From Fomes fomentarius (lineage: Eukaryota > Basidiomycota > Agaricomycetes > Polyporales > Polyporaceae), in NCBI GenBank assembly GCA_022606135.1, contig JABYQN010000010.1:1116001-1180000 (forward strand): DNA of 64,000 nt. Reading direction: 5' to 3'. This document shows positions 1 to 12,059 of this stretch, in pieces. The position numbers were made by a program, and so were the translations under genes. Position 1 is the first letter of the stretch; every line of letters starts with the position of its first letter. Under the pieces are notes generated by a model. The model had not been told where the DNA came from, did not search any database, and was given only the letters and a program-made list of their open reading frames with translations.

Positions 1-246
1 CTGTAGACTGAATGTACATGTGTAGTTTGTGGCACGCGCGCCGCGCGGTTGATGTGGTTCAGGTACGTGCGGCGTATACGCCACACGACACCTCGTCCAC
101 AGCTGTGCGATCGTCGATCACTTGGGGACACGATCGCGGGGAGGAACTTATAGATATACACGCTTCGAAGCCCGCGTTGGTCAAACGCACCAGTAACTGC
201 CATCGCACCCACGACCACCAATCACTGGAATAAAGCTGACACTCAC

Positions 247-403
247 GTATGTGAAACTCCCCGTTGACCCCATAGAAGATACAAGCAGCAATGAGAGGAG
301 TCACGGTGAAGAATATGAGGTGCAGACGGAAGAAGTTGACCTCTTCCTCAATCCATTGGCGAATCCGGGCATAGGTGTCGTATATGGTGTCGAGGGTTGC
401 CAT
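247..403 (-). CDS. Trk-type potassium transporter, first exon only (partial at window edge)
   Basis: The ATG at 403 opens about 52 codons containing VNFFRLHLIFFTVTPLIAAC and then FYGVNGEFHI. This matches the first membrane segment of fungal Trk K+ uptake transporters of the plasma membrane, where an N-F-x-R-x-H-L-x-x-F run is followed by P-L-x-x-x-x-x-F-Y and N-G. The exon ends at a GTGAGT donor (246-241). The expected next motif, the pore segment around D-A-L-F, is not found in an open, in-phase exon before the window starts. The rest of the gene is probably outside, or the copy is damaged. Recognition rests on one short segment. Confidence 0.5.
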
Positions 404-1225
404 ACGATGTCTGGCGAGAGCAATGCAGTTCGAGAGAAGCTAGCCAGGAGTGCTCGTGTGGGGTATAACAGCAGTGGGGGTTTCAGAGCTCCGGAAGGAC
501 GAGGGGGGGGTGTCAGTGCAAGGGATAGGTATATGCACACGTGTGGGGAGCTGGAAGCTACTGCGCTGAATCCTCGCGCTCGACTCAACAACGCGGCCAA
601 CACCCGCACTAGAGCAAACCTTGCAATGCGGTGCGATTCGGGTGCGATAGAAGCATCACAGAGGTAAACATAGCACACGCGGAGTTAGATATCATATACC
701 CGGAAGAGCCGTTGCCTCCAAGAGATGTCGTGCGCTGGCCGCGGCTGGCACCGTAGAAGATTAGAAATCAAGTTGGATCATGGTCTGTGGCATTTTCAGT
801 GGCAAATCAATCAGAGTTGACTAGGGCGCTTTGTGATTCGTCAGGTAGTCATTCAGCTCGTTCCAACTACAACAGATACTTGCAGCTCTAACCACGAGAA
901 TGCAAAGGACGACTCGGGCCCGAGGGAACTGGAGGCCAAAGGGTTACGGACGAACAAGCGTGCACGTGATCGTGTGGGCCGGACCATGAACGATGACGGG
1001 GAGCTGTTACTATTAGCGATGCTGCCGCGGTCAATATCCCAAGCACTTCGATTTCGACAATGCCGCCCTCGGTAACGCCATTGCTCTCCTGAACTTCACA
1101 GGCCGTCCACACGTACTTGCCTATAACACTATTTCCGCCAGACGTCACTTGCCCCCAACTCCAAACCTCAGCTCTCTCATTGACCAACTTGGTCCGTCTT
1201 CCGTATTTCATCCAGCATACGTGTC
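404..1225. other. intergenic, divergent 5' flanks
   Basis: Lies between the Trk exon (-) and RGP1 (+), so it should hold both promoters. ORFs here show no family resemblance. No clear element seen. Confidence 0.5.
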
Positions 1226-4200
1226 ATGGCCGGTCCAGCATCCCCATCCATCGACGATGAGGCCATTCGAGTCGTCGTTACCCCCTCTCAGGCATCCTAC
1301 TTTGCTGGCGAACCCTTCTCTGTAACTATTACTTTCACCAACACCCGCACACCCGAGGCTCTCGCTCCTGCTCCTCGTTCCTCGTCTCACACACATCGCC
1401 GTGGCGCTCACTCGATCAGCTCTGTTCCTTTATCACGTCCACCAACTTCTCCGGGAACACCTCGCACTGTTGTACCAGTATACCAGCCCCGTGCTAATGG
1501 TGAAAGCGATTCTTCCCTTCGCAAGGGGCTCATAGGCCATAGTCTCCCTACTAAATCCTCCGACGAACCCCCTTCCACGGAAGTGTTGAGAAAGAGGCTT
1601 CTAGCTTCCCGTTCACTTTCTATCTCACTTCCTTCCAAGGATCTTTCACCACCGAACGACTCGAAAGAGCCAAATTCTCCAGCGAATGCGAATGCGAATG
1701 GAGTAGGTCTGTCTCCGGATGGTAGCAGTGAGTGTTGTTGCTTCCATCGCCTTGTTTTGCTCGCGTTTCCACTGTTCCTGCACATGCAATAATGCAATGA
1801 TAATTTCATAACTCATGCCGTCCCGTTCGTTCAGCGCCGGCACCGTCCCCTCGAATCGTCGCTCCTCTTGCCAGAACTCCGTCCCTCCCATTAAATCACC
1901 CGCATGCACGCAAACAGTCTCTCTTGGATGGTCAGCTGCAATTGCAAGATCTACGTCCCTCACATTCCATGTCTCCATTTGCTCCCACTCCGAGCGCGTC
2001 CACGTCGACCTTTTCGCTCTCTCTTGATCCCATAGCCGAAGCCAGTTCGACTTCGCCCAGTACACCTGCGACACCCTACATCCCATCTCCAGTACTGAAC
2101 TCGGAAATCTCCAACGTTCGAACGCAGATACCATCCGGCCCACCTCCCAAAGCGGCGAACCAACTCAATGGAAGCCTGCATCCTCCGCAGGGACGTGATC
2201 CGTCACGAAGACCACACCAGCTCGGCCTCGGTCATGGGCCTCCTCCTTCAACCTCTTCGACAACACACCTGAAACCACCACGCTCCGCGTTTTCCGCCAC
2301 GTTCCCTATCGCGAACACCGAGTTGATTCTCTATGCGTACGCTCAATTACTTGGTACGCTGACCATCACGCCTCTTCCGGACGCGCCGTCATCACCCGAC
2401 CAAACACGCAATCTGAGTCGTCTTCGCGCGCGGCTACTGAAGCGGAAGGCCATTGGTGGGGGAGTATGGACATTACCTCTTCACTTGGCCCGCGGCCTCT
2501 CCCAACTGGCGCGTCGGGCCGCAGAGGGTCTCATGGGCGATCATCTTCTCTTTCTACGGGCCTCCTGTCTATGCTCTCCCCTACGGGTGCACCACCTGCA
2601 CCAGGTCAGCAGCCTTTCGTTCCAGGGCATCGCCCGCGGACATCTTCTGTGTTCTCGCTGTGGAGTAATGGTCAAGCTCCGCCAACTAGTCGTTCCACAG
2701 TAGGGTTAGGGCTGAGCACCGTTGCACCGGAAGAAGAGGAGATCGACCCGGACATTCCGCTTCCTATGCTGGAAGTTCAGCCTTCCATGCTTGCGGTAGA
2801 CCTCACTCTAGGTCCTGGGGAGTCTCGAACATGTATGCATTCGCCTTCGCCCTGTTCTTCTACATGCTGACTAGGCGCAGATACCTATTCGTTCACGTTA
2901 CCGGAGAACTTGCCGCCGACCTTCCGTGGACGTGCTCTCAAGTTCTCTTATCAGTTCGTCCTAGGTATATGTCGTGCGGGCACAAGCACTGCTGGAGCTA
3001 GTCCTTCAAGCAATAGCAGGGTGATGAAGGTGCCAATCCGGGTGTACAATAACGTCGCAGGTAAGGTTTATTTGTAAGATCCACTGTCTTGCACTCATGG
3101 AATATCTACAGTTGGTAAACCACTGGCGCCGTACAACCTTCTGTGGCCTGTACACGCTCAGCGGGGGCCGGTACCTCCAGGCATAGTTACAGAAGGCTTC
3201 AAGGACTTGCCTAAGCGTCCGAGTTTCCGCGTGCCACCGAATTCTACCCTCAATTCTGGGATGTTCGACGATCTGAGGAAGTATGCACATAGCCTTCTTG
3301 CATCGTTCCCAGACCCGAAGGCAACTGGTGTTCGGATTAAGCTGCCCATAGAAGCCATTGCTGCTTCTCGGAGTGGGGGACTGGACAATGAGTTGGATGG
3401 AGATATCAGCAGTCCAACGGGTTGCAGGCAGGCAATTGAGGTTCTCACGCGGAACCCAAAGAAAGGTACGTGCATCCGTTATATGCAACATCTAGTAATG
3501 CTCACCATGCCCCTCTTTGACGCGCAACAGCTTCTTACGATGTCAGCAAGGACGGGCTCAAGGTCGCGGTACTGACGTTCCCCAAAAGCGCATACCGCCT
3601 AGGAGAGACTATTTTGGGAGTGGTGGAGCTGAACGAGCGATCATCGCGAGCTCGTGTGTTGAAGGTAACATGAATGCAGTTCATTTCACGAAGCGCTGGA
3701 CTAATATTGAAACATCCAGCTATCAGCAATGCTAGAGGCTCATGAGTCACTTCCTAGCAGTATCGCCTCGCCAGCGCTCTCTCGGCACTTGCGTCGTGTG
3801 CATGCTGAGCACCACTCGTGCTTCACGCCACCAACGCTTCGAACCACCTTCTCGCTGGACATACCACCCGACGCTAGCCCTGCGTTCGAGGCGACGTTCG
3901 ACGAAACTGATGCAACCGACCGCATCAACTTGAGGAAGCCTCCTAGTAAGCCTACTTCTGGCGGGTTGGAGTGGAAAGTTCGCCTGTGTCTCCTAGTCGC
4001 TACTGCTACTCCCACCTCCCGTGAGGGACCCGAGGGAGTGCGCACACGACATCTGGTGCGAGATGGTCCTCGCGGACAATGGGGCTCATCCTGGAAGGCC
4101 GCGTCCACAATCGCACCACTAGAACGTCCAGCTCCTGCCTCTCCTGCAATACCTAACGGGGAACTAGTGCCACCTACTCCGTCTACAGCGCTCTCATGGA

Positions 4201-4409
4201 TGTCATACTTTGCATCGTCTCTCCTTGGACCATCTAATGCAGGCTATCACGACGGCGACGAGGACGTGGACGGGGAAGAAGGGGATGAGGTCGGACCAGA
4301 GGAGGCTTGGCGAGATTTGAAGGTGGAGATGGTCGAGTGTGAGGTACCGGTAAAGGTATGGCCGGGGAACACGGCGTTCAAGGCAACCGAGGTCGTATTC
4401 GACGTCTGA
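1226..4409 (+). CDS. RGP1: RGP1, Rab6-type GEF complex subunit (apparent 1-base frameshift)
   Basis: Proposed exons are 1226-1727, 1835-2832, 2881-3060, 3112-3465, 3531-3664 and 3720-4409, about 952 codons if the frame is repaired. Rgp1 partners Ric1 in the Golgi exchange factor that activates Ypt6/Rab6. Family motifs in order: IRVVVTPSQASYFAGEPFSV near residue 10; FPIANTELILYAYAQLLGTL mid-protein; YSFTLPENLPPTFRGRALKF; VMKVPIRVYNNVA; SYDVSKDGLKVAVLTFPKSA; and an acidic C-terminus ending KATEVVFDV. Between about 2450 and 2466 the frame shifts by one at a G5 run (see findings). Upstream reads ...KRKAIGGG in one frame and downstream reads MDITSSL in another, with no good intron between. Gene identity is firm. 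Whether the protein is intact is not. Confidence 0.85.
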
Positions 4410-5584
4410 AGGAAGAGCGGGATTTGCACCAGAAGCACACACTGAGGTCAGCCAAAACTCGCGTCCGCCTGGGTGCAACGTAATGAGCAGCTGCTGACCG
4501 GTCCCCGTATGACATTCCCCTTCCCATAGCGATCACGTAGCGCGCACCTAGAAGCATTGGGTAAGTTGGCAATTGGCAATGAGAGGCTTCGGTACCAAGA
4601 TGGCAAGATGGCATACTATCGCATATGGCGCGCGCGTGCGTCATTGTGCCATACCGCAATGCGGGGAGGAGCCGCGGGAAGAAGCAGGCTCGGCACTAGC
4701 TATGCTTGGTTTGTTGCCGCGCCCAGTGCATATGTCGACAGTACTCCGATGGCCAACGCCGAACGCGACTAGGCACGGAAGCGGAGCTAGATGAGAGGCC
4801 ATAGGTTCGAACAAGGCTAATGGGGACCGTGAGTTGGCTCACACGGGCTGTCCGGATCATTGGAGGGTTGAGGGGTCATCTGGGAGTCAGCTGGAGAGGG
4901 CGAAGCAGGGAAGAGGAGAGCGGGAGATGGAGAGATGACCTGTGTGGCCGGTGTAAAGTAGCTTAGCGTTTGTGAATGGGAGTGTGCATGATCGACTGAA
5001 TAGACTACGATCCAAAACCAGCTGGTCCAGTGGCCCTGTGACCCGCACCTGCCTAATCGGGAACAGGGGTGACCGAGCCACTGTCTCTTGCGCCGTCAGG
5101 TGAGCGAGCAAAGTCTACACCGCGATGGCCATGGCCCTGACCGACTGACATTCTCGCGCGCTCTCTCTCTCTCTCCGACCACATAGACGAACAGTCAGTC
5201 GCATCCATCTCTCTCCTCGACGACGCGACATAGACTACTCCGTCCCTAGCTTCCAGCCTCACCGCACGATCCCCGTCTAGACCGCTGTCGGAATTTTCGT
5301 AGAGTCGACGCGTGTACAACAGCAGAGCTCACGACCATCGTACGTGTATCCACTCCTCCATCGTCGTGCACATCGCTTACCACTCGTCGCGCACGACAGA
5401 CTAACGACCCTAGAGGCAGAACGAGCGTGTACGCTATAGTCATCTAGATCCCCTACCCCACACCAGTTACAAGCAGACCAAACACAAGCCTTCCCTTGCT
5501 CCTCCCCTCACACGACATATCAAACTGGCGACCGTTCAGAACTACGAGCACCTCCGCAACCTTGGTGTGGCCTCCCTGAGCGCG
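4410..5584. other. intergenic, promoter/5' UTR of PSP1-like gene
   Basis: No coding signal. From about 5150 the sequence is CT-rich, with a (CT)n tract near 5160-5176, and stays pyrimidine-rich up to the ATG at 5585. This is typical of fungal 5' leaders. Confidence 0.5.
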
Positions 5585-7773
5585 ATGCAGTCTCCACCCC
5601 ACCAGCAGCACGTGTCTGACGACGCCGACCGTCAGAACCGCTTTCTCTCCTCACATGGCTCCGAGACGCCCAACAGTCTCAGTCTTCGTGAACGCGCGGC
5701 GAGCCAGCCTCCCCGGTCGCAAAGTTTCGTCGCGCCCCCACCGCAGCCCGTGCGCAATAACTCCGGGGGAGCAGGCTCTGGGGCCTGGGGCCGCTTCTCG
5801 TCCGGTCTCAATCCCCTCGCTCAGTCGGTTCCCACGCGCAGTGCTTCCTTCTCCTCCTCTCCTTTAAGTACCCATAGCCCCTTCTCATCCGCCATGCGCG
5901 ACTCCCGCTTCGCGTCGACGTTCGAGGACGACGAGTCCGAGGCGCTCAGCGACATTCAGGACCCGTACGACCCGTACGATCCCTACGACGAGCGGTTCCC
6001 CCGTAATATGTCCCTGAGGGGGCGCACCTACACCGGAGATCTGACGAGGAGCCGATCTCAGTCCCTCGCGACGTCTCGTCCTGGTGCAATTGGCAGTGGC
6101 TTCCCTGGGCAGGGTTTCGGGCAGTGGGACGGTTCTTCGCCACAGAGCATCCCTACGAGATACGACATCAAGACACCAACGAGTGGCAGCCGTTACGGTT
6201 CCCTTGGTACATTAGGACGCTCTCCATCGACCGGATACTCGCAAGGATCGATTACGGACCCTTCTAACATGAGTCCGTTCGTACGAGACGTCGGGCAAAT
6301 CCTTCTGGACGATGGTTCTGCTTTCCGTGAACTCTGGGCTGGTATGAACCCTCCGCGAGACGAGAACGGCGGCGGAGGCAGCGGCACGACGAGTCGACGG
6401 CACAGCGTGAGCGTTGTGCAGCCACGGCGACCGATCGTCGGTTTCAACGCACCGAACGCGGATGTTTCAGAAGAGAATGCACGCCCTGGAGGGTTCTCTT
6501 CCGCGTCCTTTGGTGGCGGAGGCGGCCTTTTGCTAACGGACGACGACCTCGCAAGCGACCTTGGGCTAATGAGCATCAACGACACCAGACCAGTGACATC
6601 CATTCAGCCACCATCACAACCCTCGTCGCTCCCGATCTATGCGCCCTTGTCCAGAAGCCCGCCCGCCTCCGATCGTGTGTCGCCCTACCAGGCTCTACAT
6701 CTCAACATCCCAGGTGGGGTGGGGACCTCGTACTCGCGCCAGTCGATCGTCGGTTCCCCCAGTGATAGCGGGCTTTCGGGCGGGAGCCCTTCTCGTGGAC
6801 ATATCGACACCTTCGTCCAGGAAGGGCGCGAGGCGTCGCGGCCTACTCTGCTGATGGCGCGGTACGTGCCGGGGCATGGCATCCAGCAGATCCCGGAGGG
6901 AGGCGTTATGCCGTCACCTATATCTCCCGCAACTCTGCGCAACGCCGGACACTATGGCCAGCAGATGCAGCGTCGTCCTTCCGACGCCTCCAAGCCGCTG
7001 AACGAGCTTGGCAAGGGTGTCCCTTTGCACGCTGTTCCCACCTCATGGCCGCTTTACATCGTCGAGTTTAAGGCTGGGCGCACGGACCTTTTCTACTGCA
7101 CGGACCTCACACAAGACATCCGTGTGGGGGATCTGGTTATCGTGGAGGCGGACAGGGGCAAGGACCTAGGCAAGGTGGTGAATGACAGCATCACCCTAGC
7201 CGAAGTCGAGGCGTTCCAGAAGCAGCAGAAGCTCATGAGCATGGGACACGGTGACGTCCACGGCGTACCCACGAGTCCTACTGGTGCGACGGGTGGAGTG
7301 AAGGACATAAACCCTAAGATGATATACGGCAAGGCTCAACACCGGGACACACAGTGAGTGCCCCCGCTTCTGTTCTATCTCTTTTGTACTGATCTGAGTT
7401 CGACGGGACCGATAGGAGCCTTGCAGCAAAAGTCCAAGACGAGGCAAAGGCGCTTGAATTATGCCGGAACAAGGTCCGACAGAGGAAGCTCCCCATGGAG
7501 GTTGTCGATGCCGAGTACCAATGGTGCGTTTCATGCCGGCAGTCTCCGATGTGTTCGTTCTGACACCGTATGCAGGGATCGCCGTAAATTAACCTTCTAT
7601 TTCATTGCTGAGAAGAGAATTGATTTCCGAGAGCTGGTGCGGGAGCTCTTCCGGTTAGTTCTTCTCTTGTGAAGCGCATCATCCATCCACTTAGCTTCAT
7701 CCATTCATATAGCCTGTACAAGACGCGTATCTGGATGGCGTCCCTTGGTGGGACTGGAAATTTCGAGCAGTGA
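5585..7773 (+). CDS. PSP1: PSP1 C-terminal domain protein
   Basis: Four exons (5585-7353, 7416-7523, 7576-7653, 7713-7773) give 671 residues. The ATG at 5585 is chosen; the frame upstream has only a GTG. Residues 1-475 are Ser/Pro/Gly-rich and look disordered. The C-terminus from about residue 478 is the PSP1 domain: SWPLYIVEFKAGRTDLFYC, then VGDLVIVEADRGKDLGKV, EYQWDRRKLTFYFIAEKRID and ELVRELFRLYKTRIWMASL. Three introns fall inside this domain. Yeast PSP1 is an RNA-granule-associated protein first found as a suppressor of polymerase-alpha mutants; its molecular role is not settled. The domain call is firm and the function is not. Confidence 0.85.
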
Positions 7774-8343
7774 TCATCCTTGTGAACTGCTACACACAAG
7801 TGGACGATGACCGCCGCGCATCTAATCGCAACCATATTCTCGATATACCTCGTCGCTGCTGTCCCTCCTCACACACTTAGTACCTCTCTTCACTGTTCGC
7901 TCTCGCTCTCGAGACGCCGTGTACGCTATCCCGCCGGTCGATGCTAACTTAACCAACCGTTTCACCATGCAAGATGGACTTCTGTTCCCTGTCCTCCCGC
8001 ACACTACATGCCATCATCACGTCCTTATACTCGTCTTTGTACCAACAGCACGGCCTGTTTTCCTTCGCTTGTTGTGTCTAGTTGCTCCGATGGTCCTTGG
8101 CTTACGGCGAAGAATGTGGCCTGGTCGGGTCTTGGATACCCCCGGCCGGTGGTTTCGAATAAAGTAAATGTATCATTACCTGTAGTCTAGCCAGTGGTAT
8201 ATATGTGTTGTCAGTTCAGGACTCAAGCCGGCTTGCGCTCTCAAAGCATATCAGAAGCTTCCACTCACATCCTTTCGACGGCAGGTGCGTAACAGCCGAG
8301 CAAATATGTGAATGTGTTGTTAATATTGGCAGAGATCGAAAGT
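7774..8343. other. intergenic, convergent 3' flanks
   Basis: Lies between the PSP1-like gene (+) and the GNAT gene (-). Nothing recognisable. Confidence 0.4.
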
Positions 8344-9573
8344 TTATGGATCGTTTTCTGCCCGGTCTTCGTGCTCTACTCCACGCCAAGCGGACGAATA
8401 CCACGCTTTGCGCCCCGTGCCAGGATCAACACCTCCAACCGGAACGTCTCCCTCCCAATCTGGAAACAGGAACCCCACCCTCTTATACATTCTCTGTACA
8501 CCTGCTTCCCCCGCATTCAGATACACCTCCTCCTTGCATCCAACAGCAGGCGGGCTCTCGGGAATGCCCTTCACGCCGTACGGCGGCAAGCCCAAATAGT
8601 ACCTCGTCACTGCACGCACCATCGTCTCCCCAACGCCCTTCCTACGATGCGCTTCGGACACGAAGACGCTCCGAATCGCGATTGTACGCGGGGTGACTCG
8701 CCCGAGCACGATGTACCCTACAGGCGGGCTTCCGGGGTCGACGCTCACGCGCACGAGCCATGCCAGGCCTGATGCGACCGGTGGCGCAAGAGATGCTCTC
8801 GCTCGCGCTTCGCAGACATCTTCTGCCCATATGTGCGCGCGGAACGCGATGTGCAGCGGCACGAGCGCGTCCAAGTCGGCCATCGTCGCATTCGCGATCG
8901 TGACCTGAGTGTTCGGGCAGGAGTAGCCGCTCGCTGGGAGAGGGGTCCGAAGTGACGCACGAGTTGCGTAGCTTACGCGCGAAGGAGAAGTGCTGGAGAC
9001 GACGTGGGCTCTGTTGCCCTGATCCCTGAGCAGGTTCGCGTATGTCTCGACCAGGGATTTGACGGCATCTGCGGGGCCTGCCACCTCTTTCAGGGCGAAT
9101 GGGTCGGGAAGATGGGTGAGGATGGAGGTAGCGAGGAGCGCGGTGGCGGCAGCGAGGAGGTTCGGGGGAGTTGTGTTCGGGCTCGAGTACGCCGAGTCCG
9201 GCGTCGCTGAGTCTGAGGTTGCACGTGGGGTTAGTGCGTCTGCGACGATGCATGGAATGGACAGCCGCCACGAAGCGCTATCGTGAGGGTCCTGCGTGAG
9301 CGCAAGCCTGAGACGAATGATGATGAATATTCAGGACAACGGCGGCGGAAGAGGTGGCGGCTTCACCCTGACGCACAAGAGTTCTTCTCCGCGAAATATG
9401 GCGAAGAGGTGGAGAGTTGATTCCAGGCTCTGAGAGTTTGGGGCGACTTCTTTTGGCTTGCTCCAGTCTTGAAAGAGGGTGCCAATCGAGTGGCCCATGA
9501 AGCTTTCGTCGTATTGTTCCGTAGCCTCCAAGAAGGACCGTGGGTCGGGGAACCGGACGAATCGAAGGTCCAT
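8344..9573 (-). CDS. GNAT-family N-acetyltransferase, copy 1 of tandem cluster
   Basis: Two exons, 9573-9377 and 9307-8344, encode 386 residues. The short first exon (MDLRFVRFPDP start) aligns with that of copy 2, and both introns interrupt at the same phase after ...RGE/DxLL. The GNAT fold is in the C-terminal half. The acetyl-CoA-binding motif A is SVFVSEAHRRKGVGETMV (R-x-x-G-x-G) near residue 290, preceded by PVGYIVLGRVTPRTIAIR. A late GFLFPDWEGD segment follows a YLNAGEAGVQRMY helix. The substrate cannot be told. The ATG at 9573 is preferred over one 54 bases upstream because copy 2 begins at the equivalent place. The N-terminal 130 residues match no domain I know. Confidence 0.8.
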
Positions 9574-10123
9574 GGTTGAAGAGGATGACTCTGTCTCATA
9601 TGAGCTATGTATGAAGCGTAGTGTCATGCCGAGTCATTAGGTCGCGTGATGACTCAACTGGTCGACGTCATCCCAGGGTGCAGTTGCTTCTGAATGCTTG
9701 CGGTGTTAAAGCTGAGAGGCACCCATGCTGACACTTGGTGCCTGAACTCGTTCTAACATCCCAGCGGTGGCGATCACCACCATCAGCGCATTCTGTAGAG
9801 AACATCACGCACTACCGCCGCTGTGAGACGACGAGCTCCAGCAATCAGGTAACTCTGACTATAGGCTGTATGACAACCTGATGTCTTTCATGTCGCTTTA
9901 GGACGCACACACTCTCTGGAATGCTGGCATGACCCAGCTTGGTGGTGACGAAATGAAGAGCGTCAGTTTATAACGGGGATGTAGTACTACGTCACCCTAG
10001 CATTCTCCTGCACACTAGTAGTGGTGGTGGCAGGGAATCTGTTCAAACAAGCCATAATAATCCAGGTCAGCACACAGAACAGCAAAAAAGGATAGATGAC
10101 CACGCACTGCCAGTGAAGTTTCG
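9574..10123. other. intergenic between GNAT copies
   Basis: Contains the copy 1 promoter and copy 2 3' flank. No other signal seen. Confidence 0.4.
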
Positions 10124-11294
10124 TCACGAGGATGCTGTCTCCGATTCCTCTAATGCCAGATCTCTCGATGCCACCGAGTACCAACTCGGACGCCCTGTAG
10201 TAGGATCGACTCCTCTGGGTGTATCTCCCTCTCGGTCCGGGAACAAAAAGCCGGCCCTCTTATACACCCTCTCCGCACCGGCCTCCGCGACGTTCAAGCA
10301 CACCTCCACCTTCAGCCCCTCCGCCGGCGGGCCATCCGGCAACCCTCCGACGCCATACGGGTGCGCTCCAAGGTAGTACCGCACCACCGCGCGGACCACG
10401 GTCTCCGCAATGCCTTTCCGGCGGTGTTCCTCCAACACGAACACATTCCGGATCGCAATCGTCCTCGGGGTCACTCTCCCGAGCGACACATACCCCACTG
10501 GCGGGCCATCCGAGGCAAGCCGGCAGGACCACACGAGGCCCCGCGTGACCTGCCCCTTCATGGACGCAGTCGCGGCCTCCGTGCTCACGACCTCGCCCCA
10601 CACGCTGTTCAGCCGGAACGCGGCATACAGCGGCGCCAGTCCCGGAACGTCGTCCACAGTGGCGAGCGTGATGATGTACGGCGGAGGCACGGCGGGCAAC
10701 GGGGGCAGCGACGCGCGTGTGGCGTAGCTCATGCGGGAGCCGAAGAGACCTGGGGTGATACGCACGCGGACGCCGTGTTCTTGGAGGGTGAGCATCGCGT
10801 AACTCTCGAGGAAGCGGTCGACGACGTCCGCCGGTCCAATAATCTTCTCTAGCGCGAGAGGGTCAGGGATCACTGAGAGCGTGGAGCGAGCGAGCAAGGT
10901 GGTGGCGGCGGCGAGGAGGGATGGCGTAAGGGCGGCGGTGGATGTCATCGACATCATCCATGCAAAGTCTTGCGAGTCTTGCGAGTTCTTCGTGAGTGCG
11001 ATCCTGGTACGACGACGCAATGAGACTAGTCAGGGCATCGTACGACAATTTGTAGGAAGGGACATTGATTCTTTTGGGCGGGTGTACTCACAAGAGGTTG
11101 TCGCCACGGTAGATCGCTAGTAGGTATGCAGGTTTGTCTTCCAGATTATCTTCCGGACCTTGAGATTTGTTTGGGTTGGAGAGGTAGTCTAGCAGAGAGC
11201 CTCGACAGAAATTCATGAAGCTGTCATCGTATTGCTTCGTCGCGTCTAGGAGTGCCTTGGGATCGGAGAAGCGAACAAAATGGAGGTGCTCCAT
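10124..11294 (-). CDS. GNAT-family N-acetyltransferase, copy 2 of tandem cluster
   Basis: Exons 11294-11092 and 11003-10124 give 360 residues. It is a paralogue of copy 1 on the same strand and shares long blocks such as GRVTPRTIAIRxVFV, HRRKG, YYLGxxPYGV and GFLFPDxEGD. Motif A reads RRKGIAETVVRAV (R-x-x-G-x-A). The first exon (MEHLHFVRFSDPKALLDATK) and second exon are joined across an 88 bp intron at the same position as in copy 1, so the pair arose by duplication of the whole gene. The frame is open throughout and the conserved residues are kept, so it is probably functional. Substrate unknown. Confidence 0.8.
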
Positions 11295-12059
11295 CTCGAT
11301 GACAGTGTACTGTCAAGTGCTCATGCCTGTAGATGGTTTTTGTAGGCTTGACCGAGTCACGTTGATGCCATGACTCGACCATTGTCGCACGCTACAGGGT
11401 CACTGCTGGACTGATTATGCTACTCAACAGACTAAAGCTAGCAGTCACAACATATTCACGGGATAGATGAATCTCTTGAAACTGCAATGTGCCTGTGTGG
11501 TCCCATAGTGAAAGACTAAACTGGACGTACCGATGTAGCATCGGTAACAGGACCGTGAAGGCCACCTGTGTCGTATCGTATCGGTAGTTTGTTCACTATG
11601 TGGCCTGACCATCTGATGGCCGAATTTTGGTGAGGCGAATACGGCATCAGTGATGACAGGTAGACGCATGCCATGGTGCATTCGTGCGACATTGTCAACG
11701 CTATTTGACTGGCACCGTGAGTATAGGCTCAGAATATGAGTACATGACGTACCACAGCTTACACGAGACCTTTCTTGCTCCGCCATGATAAGCTTGGTAG
11801 TCTGTATGACAGGGACGCAATACTCGAAGTTAAGGCGCCCATAACCTCGTGGCTTTCTTGTACAAGCCTTGCATTTTGGCGCCGAACTTCATTTAGAGCG
11901 AAAACTCTGCGCGAAGCGTTCGACATTGGCGGATAGCACCCACACTGAGGTTCTAGGCCATTTTAAAGGAAGGATCGTCAGCGCGGCATATTAGTAGCGA
12001 CGAAGATAATGACGCACTCTCACCATATTATCCCAATATGGCAACGTTACACATACCAA
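11295..12059. other. intergenic
   Basis: Promoter side of copy 2 and 3' side of the decayed copy. ORFs are short and unlike known proteins. Confidence 0.4.
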
